DNA of 64,000 nt, taken from assembly GCA_021234155.1 (NCBI GenBank), contig JAJEKV010000028.1, positions 2,564,567 to 2,628,566 on the forward strand, written 5' to 3'. The notes below the pieces were generated by a model. The model was not told the origin of the DNA and did no database searches. It saw nothing but the letters and a program-made list of their open reading frames with translations. Source of the DNA: Isoetes taiwanensis. Taxonomy: Eukaryota > Streptophyta > Lycopodiopsida > Isoetales > Isoetaceae. Made by a program: the position numbers and the translations under genes. This document shows positions 45,100 to 57,533 of this stretch, piece by piece; the stretch's first letter is position 1, and each line of letters opens with the position of its first letter.

Positions 45100-47430
45100 A
45101 TGATGGAAAATAGAGGAAAACCCACCGGTAAGACCACTTCACTTTCAGAAGTTTTCAAGAAAGCCCGGCCTCCTGGTAGGGGTTATATCACCAAGATGGC
45201 TAATAGAGTTGAATAGGAAGTGTTTGGATGTTTCTGATCAAAATACTAAACTTTTATTGCATTCCCATAGACTCAAGATCTTTTTTAGATTATAGACCAA
45301 TCTCCTTGTCTATGTTTATCTACAAGATAATTGCGGTAACTATTATTTTGCTAGATTAAAGAAGATTCTTGATTGTATTATCGATTAGTTCTCAATCCTC
45401 ATACCTTAAGGACATATTTATTCTTGACAATGTAGTCATCGCTATTTTGGATCTCCAATACTAAAATTTTGAGGATGGGAAGTGGCTTTCCTCAATTGGA
45501 CATCACCAAGGCTTTTGATACTGAGAAGTTTGAATTTTTCTTTTCAAAAAGTCAGTAGGGGGCCAGGTTTCAATGAAGAGAGCATTAAGATCTTCAAATA
45601 TCCATTCTAAGAACACCAGGGATCTTTATGCTTATAAATGGTGAGTGAAGCCCCTTTTTCTCTATTAGGAGAGGAGTTAAACAAACAAGGTTGTCCCCAT
45701 TCCTTTTTTTGACTGTAAATGGAGCCTCACGCTAGAACCGGATGGAGCCAAGTCTACTAACCTCACTATGATCTTCATATCCCCAAGAACACTTTCGAGG
45801 CATACCAAATACTTAATGGTCATTTTATGATGATACTTTATCATGATATCCATGGGATCATAATTCCATTATGAACACTCACAGATCCTAAATGATTTTG
45901 GGAGGCTTGAGATGCATGATCAACCCCAAATCAGCAATTCAAGCAAGAGATGAGGACAAAGAAAAGCGTGGTTGGCCTTTTAGGGGTCAGTAAGTATAAC
46001 TCCATTACCAAGTCTAAGATTTTTAGAATACCCATATGCTATCAGATGCAATGCTTGCACTTGTGGGGCAATATTATAGATAAGTTCTATAAAAGGGTTG
46101 ACTCTCTAAACTCCCCAAATATACGTCTAAAAATGGTAGAGCTATTATTGCCAATTTTGTGATTTTCTCGTCTCGAGGTCTACCAATCTTGATTTATTAT
46201 GGCTCTCAAAAAGGTTTCTAATAAGCCCCGAGTATTATTGGTAGCTTTATAAGTGTGGTCAAAAGGGGAAATAGAAGGTATTTATCATGTCAATGTGAAG
46301 TCTTTGTAAGGCTAAGAATGAGCCTTAGTGTATTGATATTGAGAAGCAGGGGATTAAGCCTTGGTACGCTAAATACTTCTAAAAGCACCACATACATGAC
46401 AAATTAAGGTGACAATCTCCTATTTTTATGGAGATATTATATGTCGAGTAAATGTCATCGCATAGGATGGAATCACTAAAATGGAGCTTCCACGTTAGAT
46501 TTGGTATTTCCTTTCTACTGTCCTACTAACTTACTATAGAGTATCAAGAAATTAGATCAAGGCAGTTGGAAGTTAGGCATGTGTGTACCACCTGGAAGGA
46601 GAGGGAGGCTTTCAATGGAGCGAAGTTCATATTCTAAAACCATCTTTGTTCTAGATAAACCGGATATTTGTTTGTCATTTCCACGATCCAAGCAAGCCTG
46701 GAAAGAAGAAATAAAGGGTTATTCTCATCAAAGAATCCTTTTGATAACAATGGAATTATAACTTTCTATAGTTCGCCCTTACTTGAGAGAGATAATCATA
46801 CAAAGATGCTTTTATGAAGCTATTATCATCATCTCTCAAGGCATTTTGGTCCAACGCCTGAGGGACTCATGGCGATAATGGAAAGTATGGATACACTATG
46901 CGAGACTAGCCTACAAGTTTCTTATGAGCAATCGGGGGATAACAATTCATCGAGAAATGGAGTTCAACCCACATAGGGCGTAGCTTAATTTGAATTATAT
47001 GTGGAAATCGCCCATCAAACACAGAAAGATTAAAAGCCTTCATGTAGGCGTATAAAAGCTTGGCAACCAAATGTAAAAAGGCATAAATTATCAAATGGCT
47101 AATTCTGATGTTTGCACGGTGCTTGGAAGCCATGGAGATGAGAATCACTTTTGTTTGGGCAACGGCTGGTCTAACAGATGAAATTTGCTTGTTTCTAACA
47201 TTTTTTGTTTTGATCCTTGTAGCTTTAAATGAAATTGCTGACTTCTTTATGCCTTTCAATCCATGTGATTGGAGGATATATATTCTCCTTTGAGGGTATT
47301 TGGAAAGGAAGAAATGCCTTCATTTTAAACACCAAAAAGCATATGAGACTTTCTAAAATCTTTGGCATGCAAAGAAAATTTGTCAAGTTAGGGATGAAGA
47401 ACGCAAGAGAAGTCTATAACACCTAATAGA
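45100..47430 (+). mobile_element. Decayed L1-type LINE (reverse transcriptase to C-terminus)
   Basis: In order on the plus strand: DYRPISLSMFIYKIIAV at about 45,288, a GKLDIxKAFD-like segment (SGFPQLDITKAFDTEKF) near 45,480-45,535, a GVKQGCPLSP-like segment with an inserted frameshift near 45,675, YDDTL (for YADD) near 45,827, WGNIIDKFYKRVDSLNSPNI in 45,950-46,162, and a C-terminal GIWKGRNAFILNTKKHMRL at about 47,290-47,350. This order and spacing is that of plant L1-type ORF2. Many stops and frameshifts make it an old dead copy. It differs in family from the LINE at position 1. Confidence 0.75.
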
Positions 47431-48619
47431 ATATAAAGACCAGTAAAATCTCATCTGACATGGCACCATATTATGAGCATTCTATGGTATTTTACAAAAA
47501 TATTTGATAAAATCCTTATTCAGGTCTGACTATGGCCTCGAGGCTATGTAACTGTATGTTCCTGCCCGTCTCAAATCCCAAATGCGGTCTTGACTCCACC
47601 TAACCTTGATTTGACCAAATGACCTAGGAAAACCCACTTCCCCTTGGGAGAGAGGCTGTCAGACTAGGCAAGATCTGCTGATCATCACAAATAATCATAG
47701 ATGTCAGGTGTGCAGGCTAAAATTGCCGGATCGAAGAGATGATCAAAGACTTGAAAGGCCTCCTTCCGGTATCTCAACGGCGTGGTTGGGACGCATTTGT
47801 ACTATTCGATGAAGTTTGTAGGCACCATTAGACGCAGACCTGGGCGGAAAATGGTTTATGGAAAGATTGCAAGGAGTTGGAAAAGAAATAAACTAGAGGG
47901 TAGAAAGAGCAAACTTGGTGAAGAGAAAATGTCAAATGTGGTCCCCCTATACTTAGACTAGGGTTGCCTAGGTTTTAGGTGCGAAATGCCTGCTCGGAAA
48001 ATTCTATGTTCTAAAATGTATGAGTGTCAATCTAGCTAATAAGGGTTAATCTTATTCACTAGAACAAACCAAGAAAACACATTGTGAATAGTTTTGTGGC
48101 CAAATTTTGGACAATCTTGATCGAACAGAGGTAACTTGATTACTAAAGTATGGAAGGTGTCTATGTGTTCTCAATGCTAGGCTTTACAGTACCTGCGAAG
48201 TGGCTCGATTGGGTCAATTTTTGACAAATCTAAACCTTTTTGGGAAATGTAAAATACTAGGGCTGCAAGGCTGCTCTATTCTAAGCTATCTACCAACTTA
48301 TCTCATGTCAATTTGGCAAGGCCTAAGTGCAAACATAAGCGACTTGGGTTACTCACCAAGGGCTCTCAGTTTCCTCTGCTAAAGGCGCTTCGGGCCTGAG
48401 TAACTGGAGGGGTCAATCTCTTGAATATTTGATACCATTTTGGAAAAATAAAGTGCTAAGATGCAAGATTGGGACAATTCTAAATAATCTAGCAACCACA
48501 CGTAACTTATCAATCTTGAGTACAGCAACGAAGTCATCCTGGGACACCCCATGCCTGCCTCTACTGTGGGCTTTGTGCTATGAAACTAGAGGTCAATTTT
48601 GACCTAAACGACTTTTTGT
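47431..48619. other. Unassigned intergenic DNA
   Basis: No gene, RNA gene or repeat family was recognised. Confidence 0.4.
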
Positions 48620-48624
48620 AAATC

Positions 48625-48825
48625 GGCTTATATTAACAACAAAGTTTTAATTTCACAACACGCCATCAAAATTTTACTATCAAAACCAAGCTTGAGAAAG
48701 TGAAAAATCTCGGTGGTCATTTCTGACTCTAGCGGTTTTTGGCAATTCTTTAGTTTTCTATATTAACAACAAAGTTTAATTACACACGTCATCGTAATTT
48801 TTATACAAAACCAAGTTTCTAAAGA
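48625..48825. repeat. Two diverged copies of an approximately 65-bp unit
   Basis: TATATTAACAACAAAGTTTT at about 48,629 and TATATTAACAACAAAGTTTA at about 48,760 each lead into ACACGYCATC, AAAATTTT-type and CAAAACCAAG blocks. The spacing is about 131 bp. It is a small degenerate repeat. Confidence 0.55.
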
Positions 48826-49610
48826 TTGTCTTTTTCTCGGATTGAATGTGTGGAGACCTCATCATCGGACTCTTTAGCATGTATGGCGATGGGAAAGGTT
48901 TTCCCCCTGCATCACTAAACGAGCTCAAATTTTCACGTTTATAGGAAGCTGCATTGTCGTGGCGGACCATAATCTCACCGAACTCGTGATGATCTCCCAG
49001 AGGAGCCGCCTCAATGCCCGGACGTAAGATTAGTGCACCACCGAAAGTGCCGCACCCCCACAACCGCATGTCCGGAGCCGGCCCGCGGATGGACCCTCTG
49101 GGAGTCAACAGTGGATGGGGCTTGGCTGCCCTCTGTCTGCCCACGTATTTCTGATGTTTTGTTACACACCACCAATTATTGTAATTCCTCCATCTAGCAC
49201 TTTGGTAGGATTCTTCTTCCTTTCAAACTTCACGGCCCCGCTTTTGAGCTTTCACTGCTTCTCCCACCTTCTCGCTTTCTGCCACCTTTTGTATTGGCCA
49301 CTTTGCAGGCGGGCCTCAAGGCTGCTTGAGGTCTCCCCACTTCGTTTGCCGATTTTGCCTTTATTATGTTGATTGTCTTTGATTCCGAACCATTCTTTGA
49401 TTTGATCTCTTGGTTTTTGTTTTCTTTAAAAAGAGATTTTTTTCGCTTATTCTTTGGCGCGGATTGTCGACGAGCTGAGCGGAGTTGCTGTTGTCTCGGC
49501 TCTGGCCACGACTCAAGAAATTTGTTTCGGCGGCGATTGGCTCCGCCATTTTGCGATGAATCTCGAGTTCTTCCTGGCCCCTGCCTGTCTTCCTCGAGAC
49601 GCGTCAGCAA
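48776..49610 (-). CDS. Hypothetical, possibly exons of an unrecognised gene
   Basis: Two open minus-strand frames lie close together in GC-richer DNA: 49,610-49,230 (126 codons, basic, RRQSAPKNKRKKSLFKENKN) and 49,144-48,776 (122 codons; DMRLWGCGTFGGALILRPGI, then SSFSDAGGKPFPSPYMLKSP). The second has a codon-like composition that differs from its surroundings. No family was recognised and no convincing splice pair was fixed. A plus-strand frame overlaps at 49,115-49,674, so even the strand is uncertain. Confidence 0.25.
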
Positions 49611-49679
49611 TAGACCACCTGAGTTCCGCCATGGCGGTCTCTTTCTCGGCTTTAACTTTCTGAAGCGTATTTGAAAGGA

Positions 49680-51595
49680 AGCGGTATTTCTTTACTTCCG
49701 GCCAAAGGAATGATTATTTTTTTTTTTTTTTCAGAGACTGAGTGAGAGAGAGGTTTTAGAGTGAAATAGAAGATGGGAATCAAATGAGTTTAAAAGTGTG
49801 GAAAAGATATTCTAAAACATTCCTTTGGCATTATCATCTTAATTGTTTCACCCGTTAATGGAAAGTTAGTCCCTTTCGGTTTATTGATATAATTTTTTTA
49901 ATTTCTCGTGACTTTTTTTTCAATGGTTTGTGTTAGATTGAGAATTACGCCATTTTTCACCCGTGTCTTGATGGATTCTTTCTCGAACTCAATTGAGCGG
50001 AATTGATACCATGCATAATTTTCATTCCATTTAATTAAATGTTCGACGGATTATTCTTTTTAATCTGAATCAGTGGACCATCCAACTGGCGACCCTTACC
50101 AATGCAGCAGCAGTCCCCACTGAAGTCTCAATTGCCTAGTACCTTCATCCATGCTCATTTAGGGGCTCTAAGCTGACCACTTAGCTCTGTGGACACAGTC
50201 ACGCAGCCAGCCTGGCTCTAACCCAAGAACACGGCTTCCCATGTGCTCTATTTGCATTACCCCACCCAGGACACACGCCCTAGTCATGGCATCCCTGGAA
50301 ACTCTGATCCTGCCCCTCCTCCCACGGGGTCTCCCAAAGTGCTGGTTTTTTCTGGGATATTTGGTAAGTTTTTTCCCCACAGCTGAGTAGATTCAATTAG
50401 GGAGGGTGCTTAATGGCAATGACGCCAAATTGCCTTCAAATTTTTCTCCTCCCAATTATGGTTACCCCACTAAATGACAGACTTTGGATTCTGCTATGTG
50501 TGAAGTTTTACTCCTGTACTTGATTCTCAAAACGGCCTCATCCCCTCAGACCATGTGGAAAATCAATACTACCTCATTCTTGGATGGTTTTTTGAATGCC
50601 CGTTATCTCCTGGTGGAAAAAGGGGGAGGGGGGTGGTGGAAAAAGTCACGCAGATGATGGATTTCATGATCCTGATCAACATCCAGAATCCCAGAGCTTT
50701 TGCTTTTGGTTCCTGTTTGTCCAAATCTGCTATTGTTTGAGCACCCAAAATCCATTGCCGCCCCACCCTATACATGCCTGTGTCAGTTCCCAGCAAAGCT
50801 TGCCTACTTGGTCATTTCCATTCCCACCACCGCCCCCGGATCGGGGCTGGTTATGCACCCATTCTCCTTACTCTGCAGAAGGCCCATCCTGGTTTCCTGA
50901 CTTTCATCGCCATCACCACGATTTCAAAAAACCAATCCAAAAAATGCCATGATGTATATGGATTTGTCCGCTCCCCGATTTTAATCATCAACTCCGCCGG
51001 GCTTCAATTGTTGCACACACATCCTTATGACATGATCAAACCTTCAAACAGGACGGATGATGTTAATAGTCAGAAATCTAGGTTTGTAACTCCAGACTTT
51101 AGAGAGAAAGTATATATTCATCAGCTGATGAGGAAAGATTCGCCTGTTGCTATAACTCAACCAAGCTCAACAAAATCGGGCCAACATAACTAATCTAAAA
51201 GCTAAGATTCGGCCATATCTAAACTACACCTATGAAATAAATGGGTGGTTACCCGCCCGTCAGGAGGCCCTCCATCTATCCTGCATCATCTAGGTGGTTC
51301 TTCGGCACGTGGAAGGGGCTAAGGTGTCTTTATGGCCCTTCCCCATGGGTTCGCAATGGAAGTAGCATAACATAACGGCTGCCAAGATTTGGTATTGCAA
51401 TACATCCAATCCACCCCGAAGAGGGTAACGCCCATAGAACCATATATAGATACATCAAAGATAATAACATACCATCAAACATGTGAGCCCCACCCTGCTC
51501 TGACCGAAGAGAAGTCAATTGGATCTACCGGATTCAAGATAGATGGCACCTAATACGCGACAGTCGGCGTAGGCTAGCTATAGACACGTATTGCT
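49680..51595. other. Unassigned intergenic DNA left of duplication copy 2
   Basis: There is a poly(T) run at about 49,710-49,732. Plus-strand frames at 50,596-51,193 are open but overlap one another and have no family signature. Nothing else was recognised. Confidence 0.4.
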
Positions 51596-51970
51596 CTCGG
51601 CTAATGGAAGTCCATCAAACCAATCATAATATTGTTCCAGAGTCTGATTAGTCGCTCTACTTGCCCATTAATGATGTCCCAAAGTCAATGAGTGACCCAA
51701 TACATAATAGCTCCAAAATCGTTTTCAAAAGCGAGAGACGAATCGAGGTCGCGATCAGATTATAGTGCCTAGCACTCTATGAAGTCGACCACGCCACAAA
51801 GAGGACTAGCTGTCCCTCGCTAGTGATGGCGATATGCGAAGTCATAGCAAGCACGAGAACACAAGCCGAGAAATGCCATCCGATCAAGATCATGCATTTG
51901 CTTTACTACATTTTACGCCCACATTTTAGTGTGTCGCGTGCTTTAGTATGGGCCAAAAGCTCACGGAACA
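51596..51970 (-). mobile_element. Ty3/gypsy integrase fragment (copy 2)
   Basis: This is the counterpart of 24,159-24,530, truncated at the duplication boundary. It differs from copy 1 mainly at CTG/CAG sites (for example AGTCGACCACGCC for AGTCTGACTACGTC), which further disrupts the reading frames. Confidence 0.65.
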
Positions 51971-52262
51971 TGTAGTTATAATGATAGTAAGTTCGGGTGT
52001 TAATTTAAATTATCATGCCAATGTGTTAAAGTACTTGATCCCTCCCTCTCCTCCCTCCTCCTCTTCTTTTGCTTGATTGAGGAAAACACAAGAATCCATT
52101 TCCACAAGAACCCATTTAACCACGATTTCATTAATTTGAAATTATTCCATATTTTATTTTTTTGAAAATGGCAGAATTAAAGACAGAAACATTGCTTTTT
52201 ATAGTCAATGATCTCCAAATTTTACAATACCGATTAGCTTCTTTCGGGTATGCTCAATGAGA

Positions 52263-52426
52263 GGTGTTTGCATTTGCAATGGCGTCCTTCATTTATATAA
52301 CATGTTTTGATAGCTAGGTGTTTGCATTTGCAATGGCATTCCTTCATTTATATAACATGTTTTGATAGCTAGGTGTTTGCATTTGCAATGGCATTCCTTC
52401 ATTTATATAACATGTTTTGATATTTG
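52263..52426 (+). repeat. Three tandem 55-bp repeats (copy 2)
   Basis: Units begin at about 52,263, 52,317 and 52,372 with GGTGTTTGCATTTGCAATGG, as in copy 1. The first unit has lost one base (GGCGTCC for GGCAGTCC). Confidence 0.88.
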
Positions 52427-52578
52427 CAGTATCGATAACAAATGGCAACTCATGGATTTAATCCGGCGGTAGACTTTGCTTCAAAGCAAAGTTTTGCATC
52501 CGACACCCATAGCGAACAAAATACGTGTCCTTTACTCCACGCATTGAAAACGAAAATATGTAAAAACAAAAAAACCAT

Positions 52579-52796
52579 GGAAGGAAGGAAGGAAGGTATT
52601 TTTATCGGGCACTGAGACCAATCGATCTATGGGATGGGAAAAATGTTTCTCGATTATATGTCTAGAATAAAGGATTTGAACCTAAATAGTAGCCTCTGGA
52701 TATGTCGCACTAAAAAGGTCAATAACCCACGATCAATTTAAACGCGTATAAGCTTTTTGAAGAATGCTTGCTCATAAAGCTATGTAGTAGACACCG
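52579..52796 (-). mobile_element. tRNA-derived SINE with (CTTC)n tail (copy 2)
   Basis: This is the counterpart of 25,161-25,380, with the same A-box-like and B-box motifs and LINE-like 3' end. The tetranucleotide tail is shorter. Further SINE heads follow at about 52,838-52,926, 54,320-54,464 and 54,478-54,586. Confidence 0.6.
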
Positions 52797-54692
52797 TTTT
52801 CACTAATAACATAAACAACAATAAACAAAGCTTTGGAATATGTCACTAAAAAAACAATAACCCACGATCAATTTAAGAGCGTAAGCTTTTTTTCAGAATG
52901 GTTGCTCATGAAGCTATGTAGTAGACCTCTTCTAAATTCATGTTCATATTGGAGGCCTTGCCATCAAATTTTAGCCCTACCATTAGGGGCCACAAGAATA
53001 TGCCTGTATAGTTCAATGTAGCTTATATACATTATAAGCATAATTAGATTAAAACTCTACAGAAGCTAATACTCATGTTAGATATTCAAGTTTAGGCCAG
53101 CAGTAGTTAGATATCCACAAAATAATCGTAAACATAAACTATAATATTTAAGGCTTAGCTATTTATCCACTTGCAATCAGATATGCATAAGTCTTCTACT
53201 GGAGAATGTTATAAACGCTTCCGTGTAACAAGTTCTCATAGCATCTAAGCTATAAAGCTAAGCAACTAAACTATATTTATCAATTATAAGTTTTCAAGGA
53301 TAGCACACAGCCACGAATTTCATTTAGAGATACTTGCACCTCCTGTTATATGATCAGCTAAAGACTGCAGTAGTATGCAAGATTCTTCCTATAGATATAC
53401 ACATAGAATAGCAGGAAACATTTTTTATATATTTGCATTAAGCCATACTTAAATACCTGTATATTTAGATTCATTGCTATTAGAAGAGCCATGTCCACTT
53501 TATATATTAGACTTGGTAAAATCATCTTCTCTATTCTATTCTATTCTATTATTATCCGTATAGCTGGGCTTAAGCGAAAGAATGTGATATTTGGATCCAT
53601 ACCTGGATTTCCTCAAATCAACAATAGCATGCCACAAAGAGGTTCTAAACTCTCAAACAACAACATTTATCTTGCGCACAACAAAATAGAAGCCTTTGAA
53701 GTTGATGATATTGGTATTGGAGCTGGATGCAATGATGATTTACAAAAACATCTATGGGACAAGAAAGAGCACATTATTGTCTAGGATTTTAAAACCCCAG
53801 CCTTGAAGATTTTTTGAGGGAAAATCCATAACAACAATAAGCTCGTTGATAAACTGTGCATTACATGTGTATATGTCAATGTATACGTAATAGCTCCAAA
53901 AATCGTTTTCAAAAGCGAGAGACGAACGAAGGTCCGCGATCACTGATTATAGTGCCTGGCACTCTATGAAGTCTGACTACGTCACAAAGAAGACCAGTTG
54001 TCCCCTCGCTAGTGATGGTCATAGGCGAGTCATAGTCAACAGACTCCAAAATCTTACAATGGCAGTGCTTCTTTCAGGTATGCTCTGAATGAGAGGTGTT
54101 TGCATTTGCAATGGCAGTCTTTCATTTATATAACATGCTTTGATATTTGCAGATATCGATAACAAATGGCAACTCATGGATTTAATCCGGCGGTAGACTT
54201 TGCTTCAAAGCAAAGTTTTGCATCCGACACCCCACAGCGAACAAAATACGTGTCCTTTACTCGTGCAATTGAAAACGAAAAGTGCAATTGAAAACGAAAA
54301 ATATGTAAAAAAAAAAACCATAGGAAAAATGTTTCTCGATTATGTGTAGAATAAAGGATTTGAACCCTAAATAGTAGTCGACTAAAAAGTCAACAACCCA
54401 CGATCAATTTAAACGCGTCGGCTTTTCTGAAGAATGCTTGCTCATAAAGCTATGTAGTAGACACGACAATAAACAAAGATTTGACCCTGCCGGATATGTC
54501 ACTAAAAAGACAATAGCCCACGATCAATTTAAGCGCGTAAGCTTTTTTTCAGAATGGTTGCTCATGAAGCTATGTAGTAGACACGCACACGGTTTGAGAT
54601 ATAATATAGAGGAGCACGCAGTATCTGTCACTCCGCAACTTCGGTTTGAGGCCATTGCTCTGTTTTTTTTCCAGCCTTATCTTTAAGCAAAA

Positions 54693-57533
54693 ATGGGGCT
54701 TGTGGGTCGCTTTGACGGAAAAAAGCTTGATATTCCCCTCATCTCTATTCAAGCATCGCTTGTGAGTCATGATACTAGTGGAATTGTCACTGTCACTCAA
54801 AAATATGTGAACCCATGCAAACAAAGAATTGAAGCATTTTATGCCTTTCCTCTGTATGAGGATGCCACAGTGATTGCATGCAACGTTGAGTTTAGAAACG
54901 GAAAGATCACATGTGTGGTGAAAGAGAAGAATTTAGCAGAAAAGGAGTACAGAGATGCTACAGAATCCGGACAGCAAGCAGCTTTGATGCGAGAAATATC
55001 TGGTGAGCACTATGATGTTTCTGTTGGAAATATGGATCCATTAGAAGAGGTTTTGGTGATAATTAAGTACCTTACCACTCTCAAGTGGGATTTGGCAAAA
55101 AAGTCCTACAGATTTACATTTCCCACTACTATTAGTCCCCGCTATGATAATAGGACCGACTTCACAAATGTTTTTGGCCAGTCTTATGACAACAGAAACA
55201 ACTTCAATAGAGGGTATTTGATGGAAGTCCTGGATCCCAAAGACCCTAAAGAGATTTTCTATTCTGAAATGGCAAAGAATGTCACTCTAGATATTTCAGT
55301 AGAGTGTACTTTAAATGATCTCCTTAAAAGCATCGAGCCTGTAGATACTTTTAACGGGCAATACCTAGAGAGAAATATCTCAGACAATAAGGGGATGATC
55401 CATTTAGGAAACATAAAAATGGACAAAGACTTCATTATCAGTATAGTTCCTGTGAATTCTAGTCCTTGTGACTATATAATGCAAGAGGAATATTCAGATG
55501 GGTCATTCACATGGAAAATCCAAGCAGATGCTAAGAAAATTGTCAAACAGGATACAAATAAGCGGTTTGAGTTCATCTTTGTCGTTGACCAGAGTGGTTC
55601 TATGGCAGGGCCACAGATAGAGCATGCAAGACAAGCTCTTAACATTCTAGTGAATTCTTTGCAACAAGGAAGCATCTTTAATGTATATGGATTTGGGTCC
55701 TCCTTTTATAGTTTTTTCCAAAAGTCTGCGGATTACAATGAAGCTACTTTTAATGCAGCAAAAAGATTCATTAGAGAAAAGGTGCAGGCTAATCTTGGTG
55801 GAACTGAGATTAATGCTCCTTTCCACCACATCTATGGACTCAAGAAGAGTTTCGGATTTGAAAGAAGAATCATCTTGCTTACTGATGGTGAGGTCGAGAA
55901 TATGCAAGAGCTCTTTGACATTTGCCGCCAAGATCCAGAAACTAGAGTCTATACAATTGGTATTGGAAATGGGGTTAGTCATTTACTTGTTGAAGGTCTT
56001 GCCAAAAACACCGGTGGAAATTGTGTAATTGTCACTGAAAATGAACTCATCGAAGAAAAATGCATGTATCAGTTGAAATTGGCCATGTCTGAACCAGTTG
56101 AAGCTCAAATTGAAGATGAAAAAATTCAAATCATACCTGGAAGCATGTTCGTGGATCATCGTATAGTACAAAAGGGAATCACAGGTGAACATGTACAGGT
56201 TTCTATAGCAGGGCCTGATGAACCAGATTTGATACTCAAGGTTATCAATTGTAGCAAGAGCGATCCCTCGCCTTTGAGACTCCACAGCATCAAGGAGAGT
56301 ATAACTGAATTAACAAAAGAACATGAGATGCTGAAAACATCATGTGAAAAGAGTGATATATACAAGAAAATTGTGGATCTTTCAACAAAGTACAATGTGT
56401 TGTGTCCATATGCTGCTTTTGTTGGTATCTTGGAAGGCCCAAGGGGTGATACATCAACCAGAACATTGGTGAGCCCATTGAGTGTAGGGAATTATGCAAG
56501 CGCAACGGCGTTGGGTTGGTTCAACAATACTAAATCCTCATCGATCCCCACATATTCTGCTAACGTTCTTTCTGGTTATCCACCTTCTTCTACTCCAGCT
56601 CTTTTTGGTACTCCATTTCTTTCAACACCACATGCTGGTCCTCCTCCATATTTTGGTTCTTCTCGTCTTTTCAGTTCTCCATCTTTTGGTTCCCCATGTT
56701 TTTCTCCATCTCCTTCACCCTACACAACACCACATGTTGGTCCTCCTCCATTTTCTGCTGCTGCTGCGACCCTTTTTGGTCATATATCAGCCCCAACTCA
56801 CATTTGCAGGACATTTCCTTCATCCCTCGGATCGTCTTTGGATTCTCCAGCCTCTGATATTGCATCAGCCGCATCTTTTTCTGGTACAACGTCTACTGCA
56901 TCCTACACATCTGGTTTTGGTTTTTCATCCCAATCACTTGGTGCTCCATCCTTCCTTCCTCATTCCCGTATGGAAATAGATTGTTCTCCTACCTCTCTGT
57001 CCCATTTTGATTCTGAAGATGAAGATGAATGTGTATATGAAGATGGTAACAAAACTGTATCTTCTGCTACATTCCATTTTGGTGATAGGCCTACTGCTTC
57101 TCCATCTCATTTTGCCAATAGAACATCTTTGCCATTTGCACCTGGACGTGCCTTTGCTAAAGCTGTCAACAAGGATGAGAACAACGGATCAGATGCATGC
57201 AACAAAAGTGTACCTATTGATAAATCCTTCATGGAAACTTTGCTGATCCGCTGCCAAAATTTTGATGGAAGCTTCCAGAATTTCTTCCCCCCAGTGCTTG
57301 CTGGGCATTTTATGAACAAATCAAATGTTCCTGACGTGATTTGGTACACTATCATTGCTCAAATGATGATACGCCATGTCAATACCATTCAAGATTCTGA
57401 TGAGATCCCCATCAAATGGCGAATAATGTATGAAAAGGCTGAAGCATACATTGCCAAGAATGGGGATACCGTAGAAGTAGCCAAGGCAATTGAAGTTATC
57501 AAGGATTTGATCGATCTATGTCTGTTTGTCTAA
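54693..57533 (+). CDS. VIT and von Willebrand factor A domain protein (PARP4/VWA5A-like), copy 2, 946 aa
   Basis: This is an intact paralogue of the gene at 27,281 with the same architecture: VIT (about 10-150), VWA (about 290-460) with canonical MIDAS DQSGS (D299, S301, S303), T371 and D398, Ser/Pro/Phe-rich linker, acidic patch and VWA5A/PARP4-type C-terminus. It is 7 residues shorter through a 21-bp loss in the linker (TYSANVLSG where copy 1 has YSFTSPSSSANVFSG). Coding differences from copy 1 are concentrated in the first 370 codons and include many silent changes. After that the two are nearly identical. The possible 5' UTR splice acceptor before the ATG and the AATAAA at 57,703 are retained. 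Because the MIDAS is canonical and the frame intact, it is probably functional. Confidence 0.88.
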   Translation: MGLVGRFDGKKLDIPLISIQASLVSHDTSGIVTVTQKYVNPCKQRIEAFYAFPLYEDATVIACNVEFRNGKITCVVKEKNLAEKEYRDATESGQQAALMREISGEHYDVSVGNMDPLEEVLVIIKYLTTLKWDLAKKSYRFTFPTTISPRYDNRTDFTNVFGQSYDNRNNFNRGYLMEVLDPKDPKEIFYSEMAKNVTLDISVECTLNDLLKSIEPVDTFNGQYLERNISDNKGMIHLGNIKMDKDFIISIVPVNSSPCDYIMQEEYSDGSFTWKIQADAKKIVKQDTNKRFEFIFVVDQSGSMAGPQIEHARQALNILVNSLQQGSIFNVYGFGSSFYSFFQKSADYNEATFNAAKRFIREKVQANLGGTEINAPFHHIYGLKKSFGFERRIILLTDGEVENMQELFDICRQDPETRVYTIGIGNGVSHLLVEGLAKNTGGNCVIVTENELIEEKCMYQLKLAMSEPVEAQIEDEKIQIIPGSMFVDHRIVQKGITGEHVQVSIAGPDEPDLILKVINCSKSDPSPLRLHSIKESITELTKEHEMLKTSCEKSDIYKKIVDLSTKYNVLCPYAAFVGILEGPRGDTSTRTLVSPLSVGNYASATALGWFNNTKSSSIPTYSANVLSGYPPSSTPALFGTPFLSTPHAGPPPYFGSSRLFSSPSFGSPCFSPSPSPYTTPHVGPPPFSAAAATLFGHISAPTHICRTFPSSLGSSLDSPASDIASAASFSGTTSTASYTSGFGFSSQSLGAPSFLPHSRMEIDCSPTSLSHFDSEDEDECVYEDGNKTVSSATFHFGDRPTASPSHFANRTSLPFAPGRAFAKAVNKDENNGSDACNKSVPIDKSFMETLLIRCQNFDGSFQNFFPPVLAGHFMNKSNVPDVIWYTIIAQMMIRHVNTIQDSDEIPIKWRIMYEKAEAYIAKNGDTVEVAKAIEVIKDLIDLCLFV

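Noticed and set aside
50290-50345. Resemblance to a primate Alu phrase (CTCCCAAAGTGCTGG), suggesting human contamination
   Set aside because: Only about 15 bases match and no Alu sequence extends on either side. It is chance.
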